The notes beneath the pieces were generated by a model, which had not been told where the DNA came from, did no database searches, and saw only the letters and a list, made by a program, of their open reading frames with translations. A stretch of DNA of 64,000 bases from JAIYDQ01 sp034408855 (GTDB lineage: Bacteria; Planctomycetota; Planctomycetia; Pirellulales; Pirellulaceae). Within the stretch, counting starts at the first letter, position 1. Each line of letters begins with the position of its first letter. The stretch lies in contig JAWXCK010000228.1 of NCBI GenBank assembly GCA_034408855.1, positions 1 through 64,000 on the forward strand, given 5' to 3'. Both the position numbers and the translations under genes were made by a program. This document shows, in pieces, positions 18,165 to 27,883 of the stretch.

Positions 18165-20297
18165 TTATCGCTTTGTACTCCAGGCAGTTTCGATAACGAT
18201 AACGGCGAGCATCCCAACCATCAACCATCGCCAGACTTGCTGTTGCCCTTCGAGTTCCACACCGCGAAGTTGCTCGCTTCTTTGCATGGCGAATTCCGTG
18301 GGTGCGGCTTCGGACGCGACTACACCTAATCGTTCAAGCCGTTCTTCATCCATGACTCGAGTATCGCTTTCGGCTAACGGAAGATTCACGGCAACCAATC
18401 GAGGTTGACCATCGCGTATCAAACGATAAAAACCGAGTTGATCGACGACTACCGATTTCTTTCCGTCACTGTCGACTTCAAGAACCAGGCCGGCTCCCGA
18501 CGGTTCGAACCAACTTTCACCGTCGAGATACTCGACCTTGTCGCCCACGACTAACGCTTCGAGCGACCGTTCCAAGGGTGCCGCTCTAGAAAAGATGCCT
18601 GAAATGATCGGCACAAACTTGCTCGACAATGCCAGTTGGCTTTCGGAGGGCTGCCAACCTGAAGTCAACAACCAAAGCGTTCCTTCCCCAATACTCCGAT
18701 GAGCGATCGCTGGGAATGCATCATCGAACCTCGCAACGATCGTCCAAGTAGGCGCTTCGTCAATGTCGACGCAACGATGCTTCCAAAATCGAATTTTTGT
18801 AAAGTCGTTGAACTTCGAGTCGGCCATGCTGCGAAACAAGAAATGCTTGAAATCGATCTCCTCGAACATCGTGTCCCGACCAATTTTTCCTTCGTGAACG
18901 TCGGGAGGCAGGTCACCCGTCAACGCTTGCCATTGCGATTGAATAGAAGAACGAACTACCGAATCTTCAAGTGAATGGTCGAGTACCCACAATCCATGAC
19001 CGCCTGACTCGATGAATTTTCTCAAGCCAACGACATCAGAATCCAGCATGTCGTGGCTGGCGACGATCAACGGCGTTAAATTTTTATCCGGCCAAGGATC
19101 GGTCGATCCAGGCGATCGCCACTGGAACTGCACCTTGCGAGTATCATCGTCCAGCGGCAGTTTTTGCAAAAAATAACCGAGGCTTTCCGATGCCTCACGT
19201 AGCTCTTGATCGAGACAGACGACGCTGAAGTTGCGTTTCGGAACTTTTGCGACGTAGCGGTCATTGTCGAACGCGGTCATATCGCCATTCAATTTCAGGC
19301 GACCAGCTTCGCTCAATAATTTTGGAATTTGAATGACTCGATTTCCATCGATCGGAACGTCGGCTTCGATTCGACTTTCGTCGATCGGTTTATCATATTC
19401 GTCAAACCATTGCAGACTAATCGAGGCCTCACTGTGATTGTTATAGTTAGATAGTCGGACGGCGATTCCATCTTGAATCGCTTTCGTTGCTTCCGTCGCC
19501 TTTTGCAACGTTGGCGGAGCAACTGCCACCGCCGTGAGCGTTTCTTCCTTCGAAACTAAAATGCTTAAGCTAACGTTTTCAGAATTGCTTGGTGCGACGC
19601 GTTTAATTGTCAGTTTACATTCGCTCGGCCATTGATAGTTTTCCAATTTGTCGATCGAGCTGCCGGATTGAAAGTCGGTGACCAACACAATTTCACTGGC
19701 AGAAACGTGGGTGTCTTTTTCGCTTTCGTCGGTCCTCACCAGTCGATCTCCCATCGTTGCCAGAGCAAGTCCCAGGTTGGTTCCTCGCCATGATGGTTTG
19801 AGAGCATGGGCTGCCGCGAGTACTTGCTGCGAACGAGTCTCTGGTGAAGTCGCCATCGAATCTTCTACGGAAATCGAAGTTTGAACGTGGTCGTCAAAAC
19901 TATAGAGTGCAATCGTGTCGAGCGGCCGAGCGGACTTCACGGTCGATTCGATGGCATCGACGGCGGCTTTCCAAAGTCCTTCGCGTTGCATGCTGGCGCT
20001 TGTGTCGACCAAAATGGTTTTATGAATCGCCTGGCTGGGAGTCTCGGAGATCGCTGGGGTATTCCAATACGGGCGAGAAAACGCTGCCGCCAATAAACAG
20101 ATGGCTAACGCCCGAAGCAGGAGCAACAACCACTGATCGACGCGACTGCGTTGCAGCAAAGTCGGTGGCGATGGATCGAGGAATAGAAGCGAGCTGAAAT
20201 CTTGTTGGCCCTTGGCCTGTCGACGAATCAAATGCAGGATAAAGGGAATGGCAACGCCAGCCGCACCGATCAAAAACAAAGGAGCAAGAAAACTCAT
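18165..20297 (-). CDS. BatA-like/VWA domain membrane protein
   Basis: 710 aa from the ATG at 20297. The N-terminus (MSFLAPLFLIGAAGVAIPFI, then HLIRR) is the BatA/DUF1550 anchor, followed by a second helix near residues 60-80. A von Willebrand A domain follows, with a MIDAS-like DTSASM motif at about residue 120. The remainder is a long extracytoplasmic region with a C-terminal helix (WLMVGMLAVIVIETAW). The start overlaps the upstream DUF58 stop as ATGA, showing translational coupling. The MoxR-DUF58-VWA arrangement is a widespread chaperone-like module for envelope or stress functions; the client here is unknown. Confidence 0.88.
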   Translation of the reverse strand: MSFLAPLFLIGAAGVAIPFILHLIRRQAKGQQDFSSLLFLDPSPPTLLQRSRVDQWLLLLLRALAICLLAAAFSRPYWNTPAISETPSQAIHKTILVDTSASMQREGLWKAAVDAIESTVKSARPLDTIALYSFDDHVQTSISVEDSMATSPETRSQQVLAAAHALKPSWRGTNLGLALATMGDRLVRTDESEKDTHVSASEIVLVTDFQSGSSIDKLENYQWPSECKLTIKRVAPSNSENVSLSILVSKEETLTAVAVAPPTLQKATEATKAIQDGIAVRLSNYNNHSEASISLQWFDEYDKPIDESRIEADVPIDGNRVIQIPKLLSEAGRLKLNGDMTAFDNDRYVAKVPKRNFSVVCLDQELREASESLGYFLQKLPLDDDTRKVQFQWRSPGSTDPWPDKNLTPLIVASHDMLDSDVVGLRKFIESGGHGLWVLDHSLEDSVVRSSIQSQWQALTGDLPPDVHEGKIGRDTMFEEIDFKHFLFRSMADSKFNDFTKIRFWKHRCVDIDEAPTWTIVARFDDAFPAIAHRSIGEGTLWLLTSGWQPSESQLALSSKFVPIISGIFSRAAPLERSLEALVVGDKVEYLDGESWFEPSGAGLVLEVDSDGKKSVVVDQLGFYRLIRDGQPRLVAVNLPLAESDTRVMDEERLERLGVVASEAAPTEFAMQRSEQLRGVELEGQQQVWRWLMVGMLAVIVIETAWSTKR

Positions 20298-21250
20298 GTG
20301 CGATCCGCAACCTTTCCCGCACCCCGTTGATTCGCTCGACCGCGTGAAGTACGTCGCTCTCTTGCATGCAGCAGTTCCCAAAGCGCTAATTCAAGCGGTT
20401 CATCGGTCCGCATGGTAACCAGCGTCATTCCCAGCTTTCCCGTTAAAGATTTTAAATCGTCGGCATGCGATTGGAATTTCGTCTGGTAGGCATTGGCTGC
20501 CGTCTTGGGATCAATATACATTTCTCTACCACTTTCCATATCGCGGACCACCGTCGGTTGCTGAATACCGAGTGAGACTTCGGCTGGGTCGAGGAGACGG
20601 ATTAAGATGACTTCGTGTCGCCGGGCTGCAAGGTAGGAGAGCGGCTGTTGGAGAGAAGCCACCGGTACGAGAAAGTCCGAGATGATCAGCATCAGTCCGC
20701 GCTGCTTAACAATATCCGCCAGATGCGATAACGGCTTTTGCAAATCGGTTGCGGTACCCTGTGGCGATTGATCGAGCAGCATCAGCAAACGTCGAAGTTG
20801 GCCCGAACGATATCGAGCCGGGACAACGGCGGTTACATCCGACTCGAACGTCATCATGCCAACCGCGTCGCGCTGGAGGATTAAGTAGTAAGCCAACGTG
20901 GCAGCCAAAGTTCGAGCATATTCGAGCTTGGAGTATTCCAGTGAACCGAAGCCCATCGATCGGCTTTGATCGACGATTAGGTGACAACGTCGATTGGTTT
21001 CATCTTCATATTTTTTCAGATAGTAGCGATCCGACCGAGCAAAAAGCTTCCAATCGATACTTCGAGGATCATCACCGGAAACGAACGGACGATACTCGCT
21101 GAACTCGACAGAAAAACCGTGCAGGGGACTACGGTGCAAGCCATTATGAAAGCCATCGACAACATGCTTTGCTCGAAGCTGTAGATTCTTGATTCGCATC
21201 AAGGTTGCAGGATCGATGGCGGCGGATCGCTCCAACTTTTGCTCTTTCAT
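20294..21250 (-). CDS. DUF58 domain protein
   Basis: 318 aa. It shows the DUF58 core: LRAKHVVDGFHNGLHRSPLHG at the N-terminal end (split by family as RSPLHG), VEFSEYRPFVSGDDPRSIDW, FARSDRYYLKKYEDE, and a VWA-like strand with DQSRSMGFG. This family typically interacts with MoxR ATPases and VWA proteins. The gene lies 14 bp downstream of moxR and overlaps the BatA-like gene by four bases, so the three form an operon. No membrane segment is present, so it is probably cytoplasmic and peripheral to the BatA-like partner. Confidence 0.92.
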   Translation of the reverse strand: MKEQKLERSAAIDPATLMRIKNLQLRAKHVVDGFHNGLHRSPLHGFSVEFSEYRPFVSGDDPRSIDWKLFARSDRYYLKKYEDETNRRCHLIVDQSRSMGFGSLEYSKLEYARTLAATLAYYLILQRDAVGMMTFESDVTAVVPARYRSGQLRRLLMLLDQSPQGTATDLQKPLSHLADIVKQRGLMLIISDFLVPVASLQQPLSYLAARRHEVILIRLLDPAEVSLGIQQPTVVRDMESGREMYIDPKTAANAYQTKFQSHADDLKSLTGKLGMTLVTMRTDEPLELALWELLHARERRTSRGRANQRGAGKVADRT

Positions 21251-21264
21251 ATCGAACGAACACC

Positions 21265-22263
21265 TTAAAGCTTGAGTTCCAGCAGCCGGTCGATACAGTT
21301 CTCGACCGTCACGCCATCGGCTTCAGCTTTATAGCTCAACAGCAATCGATGGCGCATGACTGGATGGACCAAAGCCCGAATATCATCGAGCGAGACATGC
21401 GAATTGCCACGCAGCAGGGCTCGGGCTTTACCGCCTAAGACCAACATTTGCGCCGCTCTCAGGCCAGCCCCCCAACTTACCCATTGATTCACGAAATCAG
21501 GAGCTTCGGGTCGGTTGGGACGACTTGCGGCGGCTAGCTTTACCGCGTATCGGGCAACTTCTTCGGCAATCGGGACGCGTCGTATGATTTGGTGGAATCG
21601 AAGAACATCTTCACCGGTGAACAATGCTTGAATCGGTTCGGATTGTCGACTGGTAGTTTGCAGGACGACCGCCAACTCATCTTCCAAAGGGAGGTAGTCG
21701 ATAAGCACATTGAACATGAATCGATCGAGTTGGGCTTCGGGCAATGGATAGGTCCCCTCCATTTCGATCGGATTCTGAGTTGCTAAAACAAAGAATGGTT
21801 CTGGAAGCGGATAACGCTGGCCGGCAGCCGTCACCTGATGTTCCTGCATCGCTTCCAACAAAGCTGCTTGGGTCTTCGGCGGCGTGCGATTGATTTCATC
21901 GGCCAAGATGACGTTGGCAAAGATCGGTCCTTTGGTGAACTGCAACGATCGATGGCCATTGGATTCCGAAAGAATCTCTGTTCCGGTAATGTCCGCCGGC
22001 ATCAAGTCGGGAGTGAATTGGATTCGTCGAAATTCCAGATGAAAGATTTGGGCCACGCTTCGCACCAAAAGCGTTTTTGCCAAACCAGGCGCACCGGTAA
22101 TCAAACAATGCGCGCCGGAGAAAAGACAGACAAGAAGTTGTTCGATTACGTCTTTTTGACCGACAATGGATTTCGCGAGTTCGTTCGCGATCTGATCGCG
22201 CCCTTTCCGAATCTGATTGACCAGTGCCTCTTCTTCGGATTCCGTAAAGTTCGCGTTGCTCAA
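21265..22263 (-). CDS. MoxR-family AAA+ ATPase
   Basis: 332 aa. Walker A is GAPGLAKT (about residues 57-64) and Walker B is ADEINR (about 121-126). The MoxR signatures GTEIL, PPKTQAALLEAMQEHQVT and ATQNPIEMEGTYPLPEAQLDRF are present. It is expected to act as a chaperone ATPase that remodels or inserts cofactors in partner proteins bearing DUF58/VWA domains, which are encoded directly downstream. It is divergent from ruvB, with a palindromic repeat (22322-22371) in its 5' region. Confidence 0.95.
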   Translation of the reverse strand: MSNANFTESEEEALVNQIRKGRDQIANELAKSIVGQKDVIEQLLVCLFSGAHCLITGAPGLAKTLLVRSVAQIFHLEFRRIQFTPDLMPADITGTEILSESNGHRSLQFTKGPIFANVILADEINRTPPKTQAALLEAMQEHQVTAAGQRYPLPEPFFVLATQNPIEMEGTYPLPEAQLDRFMFNVLIDYLPLEDELAVVLQTTSRQSEPIQALFTGEDVLRFHQIIRRVPIAEEVARYAVKLAAASRPNRPEAPDFVNQWVSWGAGLRAAQMLVLGGKARALLRGNSHVSLDDIRALVHPVMRHRLLLSYKAEADGVTVENCIDRLLELKL

Positions 22264-22650
22264 GTTGGATCTTACCTTTCCGGGGGTGCGTCTAGCTTTT
22301 GAGTTATTCGATCAAGACGTGGCGTAAGCTTCCAGCTTGTGACTTTTCAGTCGCAAGCTCGAAGCTTACGCAACGTTTTATTAAAACCCGAGATCATTAT
22401 CCATGTGGCTCAAATTCTCACGATTTAAGTCAATATTTTAACAAGTACAAAGCGACGCAAGGCGTCACCGTGCGAATTTGTATCCGAATTTGATTTTGCT
22501 ACGATTCGCGGCTAGCTTTCGATCGCATTCGTTCCGCGTGTCCATTTCTTCGGCCGCCAGAGAGACTTCGCTCGCTAGCGACAAAGCCCCATACTTGGTA
22601 CAACTGTTACTCGTTTCTAGTTGCTTTCTCGATATGCAATCGACGGTTGG
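22264..22650. other. Divergent intergenic region between moxR and ruvB
   Basis: It holds a strong imperfect palindrome at 22322-22371 and a possible sigma-70 promoter for ruvB (TTGTAT at 22478-22483, 16-bp spacer, TACGAT at 22500-22505). The promoter call is weak. I see no RNA gene. Confidence 0.4.
22322..22371. repeat. Palindromic repeat (22-bp arms, 6-bp loop)
   Basis: Arms 22322-22343 and 22350-22371 pair at 20 of 22 positions. The GCGTAAGCTT core looks like a dispersed REP-type element rather than a terminator, because no T-run follows and it sits in the 5' region of moxR. Confidence 0.65.
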
Positions 22651-23697
22651 ATGGTTCGCGAAAAAATAGTTCAGGGTAATGACGAGGACGACGAAAACGA
22701 TGGTATTCGTCGTGAATTGCCGGCTGTTGTCAGCGAATCGGAGGCAGTCTTACGTCCGAAACGAATCTCGGAGATGGTTGGTCAGCGCGAGGTGATGGAG
22801 GTCCTGCACATCGCCATCGATGCAGCTAAGAAACGCGGAGAGCCATTGGGGCACATTTTGCTGGACGGACCACCAGGGCTGGGCAAGACAACCTTTGCGA
22901 CGTGCATTCCTCGCGAGATGGGGGTTTCGCTGACCATGGCCAGCGGTCCCGGAATCAAAGCTCCGAAAGAACTTATTCCGTATTTGACCAATCTCGAACG
23001 AGGTGCCGTTCTTTTCATCGATGAAATTCATCGCTTACCCAAACCGGTCGAAGAATATCTTTACACGGCGATGGAAGATTTTCACATCGATATCGTCTTG
23101 GGCGAAGGGGTCAACGCGAGAACGCTCAATCTTGCGATTCCACCGTTCACATTAATCGGGGCGACAACTCGAGCCGGTATGTTGAGCGCACCCCTTCGAG
23201 ATCGATTTCAGATCCGAGAGCACCTTGGGTTCTATAACGGAACGGAATTGATCGAAATACTTTCTCGAAATGCGAGAAAGTTAAACGTCGAACTCGATAT
23301 GGATGCGGCGACCGAGATTGCGCAGCGTTCGCGAGGCACCCCGCGATGGGCTAACAATCATCTGCTTTGGGTTCGAGATTTCGCGCAGAGCAAGGCCGAT
23401 GGGAAAATCACTTATCCTGTTTCGCAAAAAGCTTTGCTGATGCGAGGAATCGACGAAATCGGACTTGACCGACAAGATCGCCGATATTTGGAAACGCTGA
23501 TTCGTGTCTTCAGTGGTGGGCCGGCCGGGTTGGAAGCCATCGCGCATACGATGAGCGTAAGCTCGGATACGCTCGAAGATGAAGTCGAGCCATTTCTCTT
23601 GAGAACCGAGTTGTTGATACGAACGCGTCGCGGTCGATGCGTTACACCCAAAGCCTACGCACTGCTTAAAATGCCGCCGCCTGCAACCAGCGCATAG
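22651..23697 (+). CDS. ruvB: Holliday junction branch migration helicase RuvB
   Basis: 348 aa from the ATG at 22651; the frame is also open from a TTG at 22621. RuvB signatures are complete: RPKRISEMVGQ, Walker A GPPGLGKTT, Walker B FIDEIHRL, sensor-1 GATTRAGMLSAPLRDRF with the arginine finger, sensor-2 RSRGTPRWAN, and the C-terminal winged helix (FSGGPAGLEAIAHTMS). It drives branch migration with RuvA during recombinational repair. ruvA and ruvC are not in the window. The C-terminus ends KMPPPATSA, a few residues beyond the usual end. Confidence 0.95.
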   Translation: MVREKIVQGNDEDDENDGIRRELPAVVSESEAVLRPKRISEMVGQREVMEVLHIAIDAAKKRGEPLGHILLDGPPGLGKTTFATCIPREMGVSLTMASGPGIKAPKELIPYLTNLERGAVLFIDEIHRLPKPVEEYLYTAMEDFHIDIVLGEGVNARTLNLAIPPFTLIGATTRAGMLSAPLRDRFQIREHLGFYNGTELIEILSRNARKLNVELDMDAATEIAQRSRGTPRWANNHLLWVRDFAQSKADGKITYPVSQKALLMRGIDEIGLDRQDRRYLETLIRVFSGGPAGLEAIAHTMSVSSDTLEDEVEPFLLRTELLIRTRRGRCVTPKAYALLKMPPPATSA

Positions 23698-23750
23698 CAA
23701 ATAGCCAACTGCGTTAGGACGCATGAACTACGGATTGCTATCGACGCAAG

Positions 23751-26198
23751 TTATCGACGCAAGTTAAGCAATTCATCGAAGAGCTGCTGAGTTGCGGTGA
23801 TGACTCGTGCATTGCTTCGATACTGCGTGCTGGCGAGCACGAGATTGACTAAATCACCACCAACGTCGGTGTTGGAAAGTTCCAGCGCACCGGACGACAC
23901 GGATCCAATTCCATCCTGGCCGGGACGGCCTTCGATGGGCAAGCCGGTGTTGATACCTTGCGCAAAGAGGTTCTGTCCTCGTTGCTCGAGTCCGTTTGGA
24001 TTTGAAAATCGTGCTAGTCGGATCTGACCGAGATCGCGCGTGATACCGTTGCTAAAGACACCGCGGACCGTACCATCTTCACCGATAACGTAGCTCGTTA
24101 ATGAACCTGGAGGCGAACCGTCTTGTCGAGAAGCGGCCAATGAGGCTTTGTCGGCTGCTAGGCCCGATAAGTTTTCGAAATTTAGGGAGAACTCCAGTGG
24201 TTTCGTACTTGGCAATCCCGTTCGATTAATTGCAATTTTATCATTGGTGGACGATATAAAATTGCCATTGCCATCGAAGTAGATCAGTCCGGTTCCCACC
24301 GAGATACTCGGGTTGTCACGTTCCAAGTTGTCGGGCGAATCGGCGTACCACCGATAAGTTGTACGCGAATCCGATCTTGACTCAAGCGTCGCCGTCAATC
24401 GAACGCGAAGCGGTAGTCCGAGCGAATCGTAGGCGATCAAATCAGCGACCGCGCTTTGTCCAGTGGCTTTCTGCGAAGAACCAAACGAAAGATTGGGAGT
24501 CAAAATATTTCCTTGGGTATCTGTCTGTCGAAAACCCGACAAATCGATACTTAGAGCATTGTCGACGCCCGTATTGGAGACAAAACGCAATCGACCATTG
24601 TTGATAAATGAATCAGGAACAATGGTCCCCGTTTCTCCAGCGATCGTGTTCTTCGAAGCAACAATTGGATTGAGTGCGTCTCCGCTATCGGTTTGGATAC
24701 CGAGCGAATCCTCCATGAATTCCTTCAGGTCTTGAATGGTGGTTGTACTCGTTATCTGGAGCGTACTTTCTTCGCTCAATCGACCACCCTTGCGTCCTTT
24801 AAAGCTTAAGGTTCCTTCTTTGAACGGAATGGTGTAGTCGAAGCCATCACGCTTGGTAACATTAATTAGCAAGGTATTAGAATCGATGACTGGGCCGTCG
24901 AGATTAACCTTTTGGTTTCCCACCGTATTCAGGTTGCTGATTTCCGAATCGAGGCGACTGTCGGTGTACGAACTTCCAGGTGCCACGGTATCGACGAGAT
25001 AGAACGTATTTGGATCGCTACTGAGATTTCGATAGATTCGAATCTGATCATAGGCTGGAATACCACTGCCGGGTGGTGGGACCGGCGGCGTTGGTAAGTT
25101 GCCCAGAATGATGCGTCCGTTGAGAATGTTTTGAGGGCCAATCAATGGCGATGGACGAGACTCGGTTTCACCTGACTTGTAGTAGGTGATCATGTAACTG
25201 TAGTTACCGTTGAGCTGATCTGCATCGAGAGGTGTTGTTGAAAGGGCAACATTACTGTCGACATAGCTACCACCAACCGCCGTTTGTCCATGAAGAAAGA
25301 AATCGGTCCCACCAGCCGCTGTACGATAGACTCGCATTTGGGAATACTGAGTGCCACCGCTTGGTAGGTTATTGAGCGTGATCGTATTGTCGGGGAGCGT
25401 ATTTCCGGACGGGACCGTCACTGCAATCGGATCGCTGGAAAGACTCTCGCTACCAGAACTATCGACGAACGTAATGCGATATTGATAGACTGCATTTTCC
25501 GGATGATTTCCACCGCCATTGGCATGAGCGACCGTAACGCTCGATGAACTTGGACGATTGGCACTGCCGACGGTGACGCCAGCGCCGGGAAAAGGAATCG
25601 AATTGTTGCCGAGAATGGCGCTCTCGATGATCTCCGATGTATCAGCAATATCACCCTTCGCAGTGAGTGTGCCTTGCAGCGTCACTTCTGACGTAGCTCT
25701 GGCGACGGCCTCGGTTCCCAAAGGGACAACCATCGGAGTCAAGGCCGATGTCTGGATATTGAACTGATCGTCGATCCCGAAACCCAGCAAACGATTTCCA
25801 GTCGTTGTGACTAGTTCGTTAGCGCTGTTGAGTTTAAAAATGCCGTTTCGCGTGTAGAGTTTCTCGCCTTGCGTTGATTGGACTTGAAAAAAACCATCGC
25901 CTTGAATGGCGAGGTCCGATGGGCTGCTGCTGATGTCAATCGTGCCCTGGCGAAAATTCGGGGTGATGCCAGCGACCTGAACACCAAGTCCCGTTTGCCG
26001 GGGATTCGTACCGCCGTTATCCGAAGTAGGCGAAGCGCCGAGTGAAAGCGTTTGCATGAACTGCGTTGCAAACGCAATATCTGAGCTTTTGAATCCAACA
26101 GTTTGAGAGTTGGCCAAGTTGTTGCCGAGAACGTCAATTTGCGTTTCGGCCGCGTTCATTCCAGTCAACGCGGTACTTAATGACGAGGTGAGACCCAT
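23751..26198 (-). CDS. flgE: Flagellar hook protein FlgE, with large insertion
   Basis: 815 aa, about twice the usual length. The N-terminus (LTGMNAAETQIDVLGNNLAN, then VGFKSSD) and C-terminus (NTDVGGDLVNLVLASTQYRSNARVI is the D0 helix; ATQQLFDELLNL) are canonical rod/hook domains. Residues about 225-420 hold two roughly 90-aa repeats, each with YxYxITxxxSxxES, a LPSGG/LPTPP turn and a QxRxYR-FYLxxTVxxGxSYxDS block. They look like Ig/FnIII-type surface modules. The gene is downstream of flgD, and the hook would carry decorated outer domains. Confidence 0.93.
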   Translation of the reverse strand: MGLTSSLSTALTGMNAAETQIDVLGNNLANSQTVGFKSSDIAFATQFMQTLSLGASPTSDNGGTNPRQTGLGVQVAGITPNFRQGTIDISSSPSDLAIQGDGFFQVQSTQGEKLYTRNGIFKLNSANELVTTTGNRLLGFGIDDQFNIQTSALTPMVVPLGTEAVARATSEVTLQGTLTAKGDIADTSEIIESAILGNNSIPFPGAGVTVGSANRPSSSSVTVAHANGGGNHPENAVYQYRITFVDSSGSESLSSDPIAVTVPSGNTLPDNTITLNNLPSGGTQYSQMRVYRTAAGGTDFFLHGQTAVGGSYVDSNVALSTTPLDADQLNGNYSYMITYYKSGETESRPSPLIGPQNILNGRIILGNLPTPPVPPPGSGIPAYDQIRIYRNLSSDPNTFYLVDTVAPGSSYTDSRLDSEISNLNTVGNQKVNLDGPVIDSNTLLINVTKRDGFDYTIPFKEGTLSFKGRKGGRLSEESTLQITSTTTIQDLKEFMEDSLGIQTDSGDALNPIVASKNTIAGETGTIVPDSFINNGRLRFVSNTGVDNALSIDLSGFRQTDTQGNILTPNLSFGSSQKATGQSAVADLIAYDSLGLPLRVRLTATLESRSDSRTTYRWYADSPDNLERDNPSISVGTGLIYFDGNGNFISSTNDKIAINRTGLPSTKPLEFSLNFENLSGLAADKASLAASRQDGSPPGSLTSYVIGEDGTVRGVFSNGITRDLGQIRLARFSNPNGLEQRGQNLFAQGINTGLPIEGRPGQDGIGSVSSGALELSNTDVGGDLVNLVLASTQYRSNARVITATQQLFDELLNLRR

Positions 26199-26284
26199 CG
26201 CTCAATGCTCTCCAAGAAAAAGCGGATTCCCTTCCTGGTTTAACTGGAAGAGACGCGCGTTTCGAACGCGAGCGAACCTGCTAG

Positions 26285-26767
26285 CTAAACATCCGTCTTA
26301 GAAGCCGTAGCTTCGACAATCTGACGGACATTCTTGATATCGACAGTCTTGTCTCCAACGTGAACTTTGACTTGTCGTTTGTTGCGATCTTTCTCGTCAA
26401 TCTTTACCGAAACGCTCCCAACTACGCCATCAATTTTCGAACCGGTGTCGTCGATCCCATCAATCTTCTTCCCGATCAATGAGCTAGCAGTCGTCAATTC
26501 CTGAGTAATGGAGAACGTTGTTAGCGTGCTCGTCAATTTGTCGTTGGCGCTGAGAGATCGCAATTGCCCGACTTGCTCCATGAGTGCAGCGTTGTCGGTA
26601 GGTGCGAGTGGGTCCTGGTTCTGAAGCTGGGTGATAATCAGTTTCAAAAACTGATCGAGTCCCAAATCCTGCAGGCCACCGCCGCGCTGATCGGAAGTCG
26701 TCGCCGAGGTTGAAGAAGCAGTCGATGTCGCAGAAGATGTTGCGAGGGCATTCTGAATTTGAGACAT
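26285..26767 (-). CDS. flgD: Flagellar hook assembly scaffold FlgD
   Basis: 160 aa. The hook-cap signature GLDQFLKLIITQLQNQDPLAPTDN is present (core QFLKLIITQLQNQDP at about residues 38-52), followed by LMEQVGQLRSL. The N-terminal 30 residues are Ser/Thr/Ala-rich, as usual. The C-terminal half is shorter than in enteric FlgD (about 220 aa) and lacks the full Tudor/FnIII part. The ribosome site AAGGA precedes the ATG. It lies 86 bp upstream of flgE in the same direction. Confidence 0.93.
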   Translation of the reverse strand: MSQIQNALATSSATSTASSTSATTSDQRGGGLQDLGLDQFLKLIITQLQNQDPLAPTDNAALMEQVGQLRSLSANDKLTSTLTTFSITQELTTASSLIGKKIDGIDDTGSKIDGVVGSVSVKIDEKDRNKRQVKVHVGDKTVDIKNVRQIVEATASKTDV

Positions 26768-26833
26768 CGCGAGATATCCTTACCTTGGTTCGGAAGTGAG
26801 CTATAGATTTGGCTGATGAAAATGCTTAATCGT

Positions 26834-26914
26834 GTGAGCCGTAGGCGCTAGCCTCGGGCGTATTCGCAAAGTTAAGTTCAATGGAAGAACCCGCGGCTAG
26901 CGCCGGCGGCTCAC
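26834..26914. repeat. Palindromic repeat with GGCGCTAGCC core
   Basis: Arms 26834-26858 and 26890-26914 pair at 22 of 25 positions. The left arm recurs at 59944-59968 inside folC with 24 of 25 matches. It is placed between the sigma gene and flgD and is a dispersed element in this genome. Confidence 0.75.
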
Positions 26915-26960
26915 ATTCGTGGCATTTTCATCCGGCCTCGCTATCAAACAAGGCGAAAGC

Positions 26961-27746
26961 TTACGTTCCAAACTCGGGCTTGCGTCGGCCAAGTTGCTCT
27001 TGCAAGCGTTGTACGATGCTCGTGTGCATCTGACTAACGCGGCTTTCACTTAAATCCAAAGTCGCTCCGATTTCCTTCATCGTCAGCTCTTCATAGTAGT
27101 AGAGGATGATGATAAGCCGTTCATTGCGATTGAGACCTTTGGTTACCAATCGCATCAAGTCGCCTTTTTGTACGCGATTGGTCGGATCTTCACCTTTCTT
27201 GTCTTCGAGAATGTCAATCTCTCGGACGTCCTTGTAGCTGTCGGTCTCATACCATTTTTTGTTCAAGGAGACCAATCCGACGGCTGCCGCTTCGCTCTTC
27301 ATTTTTTCGAGCTCTTGAACCGGGATCTCCATGTACGTTGAAAGTTCATTGTCGGTCGGCTGTCGACCATAACGTGTTTCAAGCGTCTTAGTAGCTTCAC
27401 CTAGTTTGCTAGCTTTGCTGCGTACCAATCGAGGTACCCAGTCCATGGTCCGAAGCTCATCGAGCATCGCTCCACGGATACGCGGTACACAGTACGTTTC
27501 GAACTTGACACCACGACTCATGTCAAATGCGTCGATAGCGTCCATCAATCCAAAGATACCCGCGCTGGTGAGGTCGTCTAATTCGACGCCTTCGGGCAGA
27601 CGTGACCGGATTCGTTCGCCATTGTAGCGAACGAGCGGCATGTATCTTTCAATGAGAATATTTCGCAGTTCAACGTTGCTTAGGTCTTCTTTGTATTTGA
27701 CCCAAACTTCTTGAATATCAATTCCCGACGTGATCGTCGATGCCAT
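26961..27746 (-). CDS. fliA: FliA/WhiG-type RNA polymerase sigma factor
   Basis: 261 aa from the ATG at 27746, which has GGAGGT placed correctly inside an upstream in-frame ATG (27758). Region 2 (DLTSAGIFGLMDAIDAFD, then FETYCVPRIRGAMLDELR) and region 4 (LTMKEIGATLDLSESRVSQMHTS) are those of the flagellar sigma-28 class. It sits directly upstream of flgD and flgE, which fits control of late flagellar genes. A pocket of similarity to WhiG and SigD is also expected, so the gene symbol is by context. Confidence 0.9.
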   Translation of the reverse strand: MASTITSGIDIQEVWVKYKEDLSNVELRNILIERYMPLVRYNGERIRSRLPEGVELDDLTSAGIFGLMDAIDAFDMSRGVKFETYCVPRIRGAMLDELRTMDWVPRLVRSKASKLGEATKTLETRYGRQPTDNELSTYMEIPVQELEKMKSEAAAVGLVSLNKKWYETDSYKDVREIDILEDKKGEDPTNRVQKGDLMRLVTKGLNRNERLIIILYYYEELTMKEIGATLDLSESRVSQMHTSIVQRLQEQLGRRKPEFGT

Positions 27747-27883
27747 CGAAACCTCCATGTATGCTATGGCAAAGGCGTAGCGTATGCTTTGACTCTTCGC
27801 AAAAGTCCGAGAACTTTAGCGATTCTGATTCCTCAAAGCCATGCCAATCCTTTAGCCTGTTGGTGGGGGAGCTTACAGTTTTC

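Noticed and set aside
22264..22650. A small RNA or tRNA in the moxR-ruvB spacer
   Set aside because: No cloverleaf or conserved RNA motif can be read; only the REP-like palindrome stands out.
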